Assembly: GCA_905181745.1 (NCBI GenBank)
Contig: CAJIYV010000064.1
Span: 1-9,712 of the forward strand
Source: an uncultured Actinomycetes bacterium
Lineage (GTDB): Bacteria; Actinomycetota; Actinomycetes; S36-B12
Direction: 5' to 3'
DNA length: 9,712 bases
In this document: piece after piece, positions 6,563 to 9,712 of the stretch
How the letters are laid out: the number at the start of each line of letters is the position of its first letter
Numbering within the stretch: position 1 is the first letter of the stretch
The notes under the pieces: model-generated
What the model was told of the DNA's origin: nothing
Seen by the model: the letters and a program-made list of their open reading frames with translations, nothing else
The model's database searches: none
Made by a program: the position numbers and the translations under genes

Positions 6563-6586
6563 CTGAGTTCCAAGGAAGGACCTCAG
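6563..6586 (+). repeat. Hairpin at predicted 5' end of first flagellin mRNA
   Basis: CTGAG-t-TCC (6563-6571) pairs with GGA-c-CTCAG (6578-6586): eight Watson-Crick pairs with one internal mismatch and a 6-nt loop AAGGAA. It begins at the start site predicted from the FliA-type promoter and ends 14 nt before the AGGAGG ribosome site. Such 5'-end stems can stabilise mRNA. Confidence 0.4.
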
Positions 6587-6612
6587 TTAATGAGTCTTCA
6601 AGGAGGAAGATC

Positions 6613-7347
6613 ATGGCATTTCAAGTTAATACAAATGTTTCAGCATTGCAGGTGTACAACAATCTAGGCGTTCATCAGAACAAGGCCGCAGAATCGCTTA
6701 GCCGGATCTCTAGTGGCCTCAAGGCTGCTGGTGGTGGTGACATCGCTAGTGCGGGAACCGCCGCTATCTTAAATGCAAACGTGCAGGCCACTGCAATCGA
6801 CATCGGTCTGGTTCAAAATCAGATCAACGCGCTTCAGTCCGCTGATGCGGTCTATGCCGAAGGAATGGCTCTGGCCGCAAAAGGAATACAGGTAGGATCA
6901 TCAGTTGGCAATGCTGGCGCTGACACTACGGCCATCACCGCTCAGCTCGTGGCCATGACCGCGGGAATGGTGCTTCTAAGCGCCGCCACCTACAACGGCG
7001 CAGCTTTATTGGGCACCACATTCACATCGACCATTGCTGGAGGCCTCACACCGGCTGCTATTGCTGCGGTCGCCACCAACAACACTGCTGGTTACACCGC
7101 AGCTGCGGCCGCGATTGCGGACCTGCGGGCTACAAATGGTGGAAACATTGCCACCCTGCAGAATTCTCTGCAGGTACTCAATGCTGTGGCAGCGAATCAG
7201 TTGTCCGGTCTCGGTCAAGCCCAGGACACCGATATTGCTACAGAAATGATGTCCCTGACTTCAGCAAACATCATGACCGAAGCAGCAACTGCGATGCTCG
7301 CCCAGGCAATGCAATTGCCTAACGCCGTGCTCAAGCTTCTCCAGTAA
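6613..7347 (+). CDS. Flagellin, compact form (copy 1)
   Basis: A 244-residue flagellin, the filament subunit exported through the flagellar channel. The N-terminal D0/D1 part begins MAFQVNTNVSALQVYNNLGVH, with SLSRISSGLK at about 28-37, both family hallmarks. The C-terminal part (about 178-244) has LQNSLQVLN, TEMMSLTSANI and MLAQAMQLPNAVLKLLQ. The usual NSA-x-DDAAG segment is replaced by AAGGGDIASAGTAA, and the D1 arginine motif recognised by TLR5 in proteobacterial flagellins is absent (LAAKGIQV in its place). Only about 40 residues of variable region remain, so outer domains D2/D3 are missing. There is no cysteine or tryptophan. ATG at 6613 follows AGGAGG; a GTG at 6541 was rejected because the candidate promoter -10 lies inside that extension. 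A strong terminator follows, so it is probably monocistronic. Confidence 0.9.
   Translation: MAFQVNTNVSALQVYNNLGVHQNKAAESLSRISSGLKAAGGGDIASAGTAAILNANVQATAIDIGLVQNQINALQSADAVYAEGMALAAKGIQVGSSVGNAGADTTAITAQLVAMTAGMVLLSAATYNGAALLGTTFTSTIAGGLTPAAIAAVATNNTAGYTAAAAAIADLRATNGGNIATLQNSLQVLNAVAANQLSGLGQAQDTDIATEMMSLTSANIMTEAATAMLAQAMQLPNAVLKLLQ
6709..6764 (+). repeat. 56-bp exact repeat shared by the two flagellin genes (copy A)
   Basis: Bases 6709-6764 are identical to 7728-7783. They encode SSGLKAAGGGDIASAGTAA. Bases on either side differ at synonymous positions (c/t just before, t/c just after). Confidence 0.95.
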
Positions 7348-7366
7348 ACTACACAGTAATAATGGC

Positions 7367-7414
7367 CGGTGGCCACAGCGCAAATTGTGCGCTGTGGCCA
7401 CCGTTTTGTGTTTT
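7367..7414 (+). terminator. Strong intrinsic terminator after first flagellin gene
   Basis: CGGTGGCCACAGCGCA (7367-7382) pairs perfectly over 16 bp with TGCGCTGTGGCCACCG (7388-7403) around a 5-nt loop, followed by TTTTGTGTTTT. It lies 20 nt past the flagellin stop codon. This is the clearest terminator in the window and separates the two flagellin genes into independent units. Confidence 0.9.
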
Positions 7415-7427
7415 GCAAGACGGCACG

Positions 7428-7474
7428 GCTCTTAATCAGGCGCTCACCTCATCGAGAGCCGCGTCTGATTGAGC
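7428..7474. repeat. Imperfect inverted repeat between the flagellin genes
   Basis: GCTC-tt-AATCAGGCG (7428-7442) can pair with CGTCTGATT-GAGC (7462-7474): 13 pairs with one G-U and a 2-nt bulge, and a 19-nt loop that can fold further (CTC/GAG). It lies after the terminator and about 30 bp upstream of the next promoter, so it may be a DNA operator rather than an RNA element. Confidence 0.35.
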
Positions 7475-7502
7475 ATAAATATTCTTTTTCCCCATCTTTT
7501 TC

Positions 7503-7530
7503 CTCATGTATAGCCGAGGATTGCCGATGC
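7503..7530 (+). promoter_or_regulatory. Candidate FliA-type promoter of second flagellin gene
   Basis: CTCA (7503-7506), 16 bases, then GCCGATGC (7523-7530). The same CTCA-N16-GCCGAT arrangement occurs before flgN. Against TAAAGTTT-N11-GCCGATAA the sites TCATGTAT and GCCGATGC score 5/8 and 6/8. Predicted leader is about 95 nt. Confidence 0.55.
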
Positions 7531-7631
7531 GCCCGCAAAGCTGTATTGTTGAACCCCTAAATGCGGTAAGCACTGTGTGTTAGTCCACGCAAGAGCTGCT
7601 CGCCTACAGATGTCACGAATGAGGGGGAGTT

Positions 7632-8378
7632 GTGCCTTTTCAAATTGGTTCCAATTACCCAGCATTAAATGTCTACAACAATCTTGGAGTGCATCAGGCT
7701 AAGGCCGCTGATTCGCTCGCCCGGATTTCTAGTGGCCTCAAGGCTGCTGGTGGTGGTGACATCGCTAGTGCGGGAACCGCCGCCACTTTGAGTGCCAATA
7801 TGGCGGCTACCCAAAGCTACATCAGCCAGGTCCAAGTCGCAATCAACACGCTGCAGACTGCCGACAGTGCCTACGATGAAATGATCGCTCTTGGCAACAC
7901 AGGGTTGGCACTGGCCAACACACTAGGTGACGCCGGAGTTGACGATTCGGCGATTACCGCTCAACTAGTCACACTGACAGCGGGGATCGCTTCCATCAAC
8001 ACAAATACGCAGTTCAATGGGGTAACGGTATTGGGCACCGCTCTAACCCCCAAAGTGGGTGCTGGCACCGCAACGGTCACACCGGCCGCCGCAACACCCC
8101 CGGCCGCCAACACTAGCTCCGCCTACACCACCTTTTTGAATGGCACGTTGGATCTTCGGTCGACGAATGCAGGCAACCTTGCTTCATTGCAGAACATTCT
8201 GCAGGTGCTCAACTCGGTTGCCGCGACTGAGTTGGTCGGCATCGGTCAAGTCCAGGACACCGATATTGCTACAGAAATGATGAACTTAACCTCAGCAAAC
8301 ATCCTGACCGCGGCGGCCACAGCGATGCTCGCCCAAGCAATGCAAATGCCCAACAGCGTACTCACGCTGCTGAGGTAG
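7632..8378 (+). CDS. Flagellin, compact form (copy 2)
   Basis: A 248-residue flagellin paralogous to the copy that ends at 7347. It shares the N-terminal ALNVYNNLGVHQ, the unusual SSGLKAAGGGDIASAGTAA segment, the central INTLQTADSAY, and the C-terminal IATEMMNLTSANIL and MLAQAMQMPNSVLTLL. The N-terminus is less standard (MPFQIGSNYPAL in place of NTNVSAL). The variable centre (about 130-170) is Thr/Ala/Pro-rich and short, so there is no D2/D3. A GTG start at 7632 is supported by GAGGGGGAG just upstream. Nucleotide identity with the other copy is concentrated in two patches (56 and 31 bp) while flanking codons differ. It has its own FliA-type promoter and downstream terminator candidates. Differential use of the two subunits along the filament is possible but unproven. 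Confidence 0.9.
   Translation: MPFQIGSNYPALNVYNNLGVHQAKAADSLARISSGLKAAGGGDIASAGTAATLSANMAATQSYISQVQVAINTLQTADSAYDEMIALGNTGLALANTLGDAGVDDSAITAQLVTLTAGIASINTNTQFNGVTVLGTALTPKVGAGTATVTPAAATPPAANTSSAYTTFLNGTLDLRSTNAGNLASLQNILQVLNSVAATELVGIGQVQDTDIATEMMNLTSANILTAAATAMLAQAMQMPNSVLTLLR
7728..7783 (+). repeat. 56-bp exact repeat shared by the two flagellin genes (copy B)
   Basis: The second copy of the tract at 6709-6764, in direct orientation about 1.02 kb downstream. A second, 31-bp identity joins 7221-7251 with 8252-8282, encoding the DTDIATEMM region. Confidence 0.95.
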
Positions 8379-8438
8379 TGGCTCGGGTCTGAACACAGAC
8401 AACACCGATGAAGGGTATTTTTTGTGTCCCAGAGCAAG

Positions 8439-8484
8439 GCCCCAGACGAGAATCCTGAGAATCTCACTGACCAGGGGCTTTTTT
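8439..8484 (+). terminator. Candidate intrinsic terminator after second flagellin gene
   Basis: GCCCC (8439-8443) pairs with GGGGC (8474-8478), directly followed by six T (8479-8484). The 30-nt loop can fold a little (GAGA/TCTC). A small perfect hairpin, GTCTG-AACA-CAGAC (8387-8400), precedes it just past the stop codon. The stem is short, so efficiency is uncertain. The same GCCCC could instead pair with GGGGCC at 8487-8492. Confidence 0.5.
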
Positions 8485-8547
8485 CAGGGGCCCAGGGAAC
8501 AGGCCAAGTAGCCAACCCCCAGCATCATCTGTGGACCCTCCATGAAA

Positions 8548-8568
8548 GAGGTGGGGCTTTTTCACCTC
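8548..8568 (+). repeat. Hairpin downstream of the terminator region
   Basis: GAGGTG (8548-8553) pairs with CACCTC (8563-8568), with a loop containing GGGGCTTTTT-like sequence. The T-run is inside the loop, so this is not a standard terminator by itself; in combination with upstream C-rich sequence (8516-8520) the GGGGC-TTTTT could end a second stem. It may act as a back-up terminator. Confidence 0.3.
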
Positions 8569-8637
8569 AGGTATTCGGCGGCTTCTCCGATAACTAAATC
8601 ATACAGATATCTCCCTTTTTCTTGGTAATCCGTTATT

Positions 8638-8665
8638 CTCAAGAATCTTGATGTTCGGCCGATTA
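8638..8665 (+). promoter_or_regulatory. FliA-type promoter of flgN-flgK
   Basis: CTCA (8638-8641), 16 bases, GCCGATTA (8658-8665). Against TAAAGTTT-N11-GCCGATAA the boxes TCAAGAAT and GCCGATTA score 5/8 and 7/8 with exact spacing. This is the best FliA site in the window. A perfect 13-bp inverted repeat, TCAAG-AAT-CTTGA (8639-8651), overlaps its -35 box. Predicted transcription start is near 8672. Confidence 0.6.
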
Positions 8666-8677
8666 GTAAGGTAGTCA

Positions 8678-8702
8678 GGGAATGGGCTCAAGAGCCATTC
8701 CC
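8678..8702 (+). repeat. Strong hairpin at predicted 5' end of flgN-flgK mRNA
   Basis: GGGAATGGGCTC (8678-8689) pairs with GAGCCATTCCC (8692-8702), about ten base pairs with one bulged G and a tight loop (CAAG). It starts about six nt into the predicted transcript and ends 12 nt before the GAGGAGG ribosome site (8715-8721). No T-run follows, so it is not a terminator. A role in mRNA stability is likely but inferred. Confidence 0.6.
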
Positions 8703-8727
8703 ACACACCGACCTTGAGGAGGCAAGC

Positions 8728-9222
8728 ATGGACATGTCCGGGCTTTCCTCCCTGCTATGGCGCGAACGGGATATTCTCGACAATCTCCTGTTTAAACTCG
8801 ATATTCAGCAGCTTCTACTCATGAGCGGGCGGTCTGGCTGGTTGGTACGGGCCAGCCGTGAAATTGAGACCGCCGTGGAGCAGGTACGAATCATTGAACT
8901 TGAGCGGGCCGTCCGATTTGAACGAATAGCTGAGGATCTTGATATGGCAGCGGCTCCAAGCCTGTCAGCAATCGCCGAGTCGGCCGAAGAACCATGGAAA
9001 AGCCTTCTGACCGAGCACTTTGAGGCCTTTTTAGAGTTAGCAGCCCAGATCCAAAAAATAACCTCGCTCAATCGTGAACTCGCTTTGGCCGCCCAAGTAG
9101 CCACCGAAGCTGTTCTCGCCGGAATCCAAGGGGATTCGGATCCCGTATTAAACTTATACGTGCAGACCGGGGCGACGGAGAAAGTTGACCGTAAGTCCGT
9201 ATTTGTCGACGAGGGGCTTTAA
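8728..9222 (+). CDS. flgN: FlgN-family flagellar export chaperone
   Basis: A 164-residue, all-helical protein of the FlgN family, cytoplasmic chaperones that keep the hook-filament junction proteins FlgK and FlgL export-ready. The N-terminal pattern SSLLWRERDILDNLLFKLDIQQLLLMSGRSGWLVRASREIE is typical of actinobacterial and Gram-positive FlgN (LW-x-ERD, LLFKL-x2-Q, GR-x2-WL). Further helices run to about 135, ending in a variable acidic tail. The ATG at 8728 follows GAGGAGG at a good distance; a second ATG two codons on is a lesser option. It lies one base upstream of flgK, its expected client, which supports the assignment. A FliA-type promoter and leader hairpin lie upstream, so it opens a new late transcript. 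Confidence 0.88.
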   Translation: MDMSGLSSLLWRERDILDNLLFKLDIQQLLLMSGRSGWLVRASREIETAVEQVRIIELERAVRFERIAEDLDMAAAPSLSAIAESAEEPWKSLLTEHFEAFLELAAQIQKITSLNRELALAAQVATEAVLAGIQGDSDPVLNLYVQTGATEKVDRKSVFVDEGL

Positions 9223-9223
9223 C

Positions 9224-9712
9224 GTGGCGACCTTCTCAGGAATTTCCACAGCACTGTCGTCGTTGCAGGCACAACGCGTGGCCATGGACGTCGCCGGACA
9301 AAACATCGCCAATGTCAACACGCCTGGATACTCACGACAACGGGTCAACATGACCGCTGGAATAGGGGTGGACGTTTCCTCAATTGAACGCCTTCACAGT
9401 GGAATACTCGGAGATCGGGCACGCACCGAAGGGGCACGACTGGGTGACCTCACTGTGACGAGCGCCGTATTGAACGAAATCGAACAAGTCCTACCTGAGC
9501 CAAGTGCATCTGGCCTTCAGACAAAACTAGACGCCTTCTGGTCGGGATTCGCGGATATCTCGAGAGACACAAGCAATGCTGCGGCGCGAATACAAGTAAT
9601 TGCGCAAGCCAATGTGCTCACAGACACACTCAATGATGCAGCCCAGCAGTTAACAAACATCTCCGCTAGCCACACAAAAAACTTGACCAATTTGGTGACC
9701 TCAGCAAACTCC
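9224..9712 (+). CDS. flgK: Flagellar hook-associated protein 1 FlgK, 3' end cut by window edge
   Basis: The first 163 residues of FlgK (HAP1), which joins hook to filament. The N-terminal rod/hook-type signature is clear: SGISTALSSLQAQRVAMDVA, GQNIANVNTPGYSRQRV (about 5-41). GVDVSSIERLHSGILGDRARTE (about 48-69) and a helical segment from 76 onward, including LDAFWSGFADISRD, follow as in FlgK rather than in FlgE or FlgL. The GTG at 9224 is one base after the flgN stop and is preceded by GAGGGGC, so the two genes are translationally linked. The reading frame is open to the window end. FlgL would be expected next but is outside the view. Confidence 0.95.
   Translation, partial: MATFSGISTALSSLQAQRVAMDVAGQNIANVNTPGYSRQRVNMTAGIGVDVSSIERLHSGILGDRARTEGARLGDLTVTSAVLNEIEQVLPEPSASGLQTKLDAFWSGFADISRDTSNAAARIQVIAQANVLTDTLNDAAQQLTNISASHTKNLTNLVTSANS

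Larger units (their letters stand above)
8379..8727. other. Intergenic region between second flagellin and flgN
   Basis: These 349 bases hold terminator-like hairpins in the first 190 bp, an AT-rich stretch (about 8580-8640) with no gene, then the FliA-type promoter, a 5'-leader hairpin and the flgN ribosome site. No reading frame in it is convincing on either strand. Confidence 0.65.

Noticed and set aside
6541..6612. GTG start at 6541 adding 24 residues to the first flagellin
   Set aside because: The extension is unlike flagellin N-termini, contains the candidate promoter -10, and AGGAGG precedes the ATG at 6613.
7428..7474. Second terminator or attenuator before flagellin copy 2
   Set aside because: No T-run follows directly, and the predicted promoter lies downstream of it, so I listed it only as an inverted repeat.

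Overview
The window looks like an actinobacterial (Actinomycetota) chromosome segment of intermediate GC. The reasons are an EtfD/Rv0338c-like membrane Fe-S oxidoreductase, frequent GTG starts, actinobacterial-type FlgN/FlgK/FliS proteins and an RpoD-independent flagellar sigma factor of the FliA/WhiG family. Phylum is inferred from gene content and style; I cannot place genus or order.

Layout. Positions 1-1530 (minus strand) hold the first 510 codons of a membrane iron-sulfur oxidoreductase whose 3' end lies outside the window. Its upstream region (1531-1869) has a promoter-like sequence overlapped by three regularly spaced CTAA/TTAG half-sites. Positions 1870-2517 (minus) encode an orphan response regulator with a LuxR-type HTH. 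A 406-bp divergent intergenic region (2518-2923) separates it from the flagellar genes, all on the plus strand.

Flagellar block 1 (2924-6494) is one tight gene string with no visible terminator: fliA sigma factor, a divergent flagellin-like gene, fliD filament cap, fliS flagellin chaperone, and a small protein in the position of fliT. Two monocistronic flagellin genes follow (6613-7347 and 7632-8378), separated by a strong intrinsic terminator. Flagellar block 2 starts at 8728 with flgN, the export chaperone for hook-filament junction proteins, followed one base later by flgK, which runs off the right edge.

How it works together. FliA-type promoters (GCCGAT-like -10 boxes with correctly spaced upstream boxes) can be seen before flgN, before both flagellin genes and, more weakly, before fliD. 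This fits late-class flagellar control by the FliA encoded in the same window. The products cover filament assembly: flagellin subunits, FliS to escort them, FliD to cap them, and FlgN/FlgK for the hook-filament junction. The most unusual elements are the three compact, non-canonical flagellin paralogs, patches of exact nucleotide identity between two of them, hairpins at the predicted 5' ends of late flagellar transcripts, and the operator-like array before the Fe-S oxidoreductase. I see no CRISPR array, tRNA, rRNA, transposase or other mobile element.
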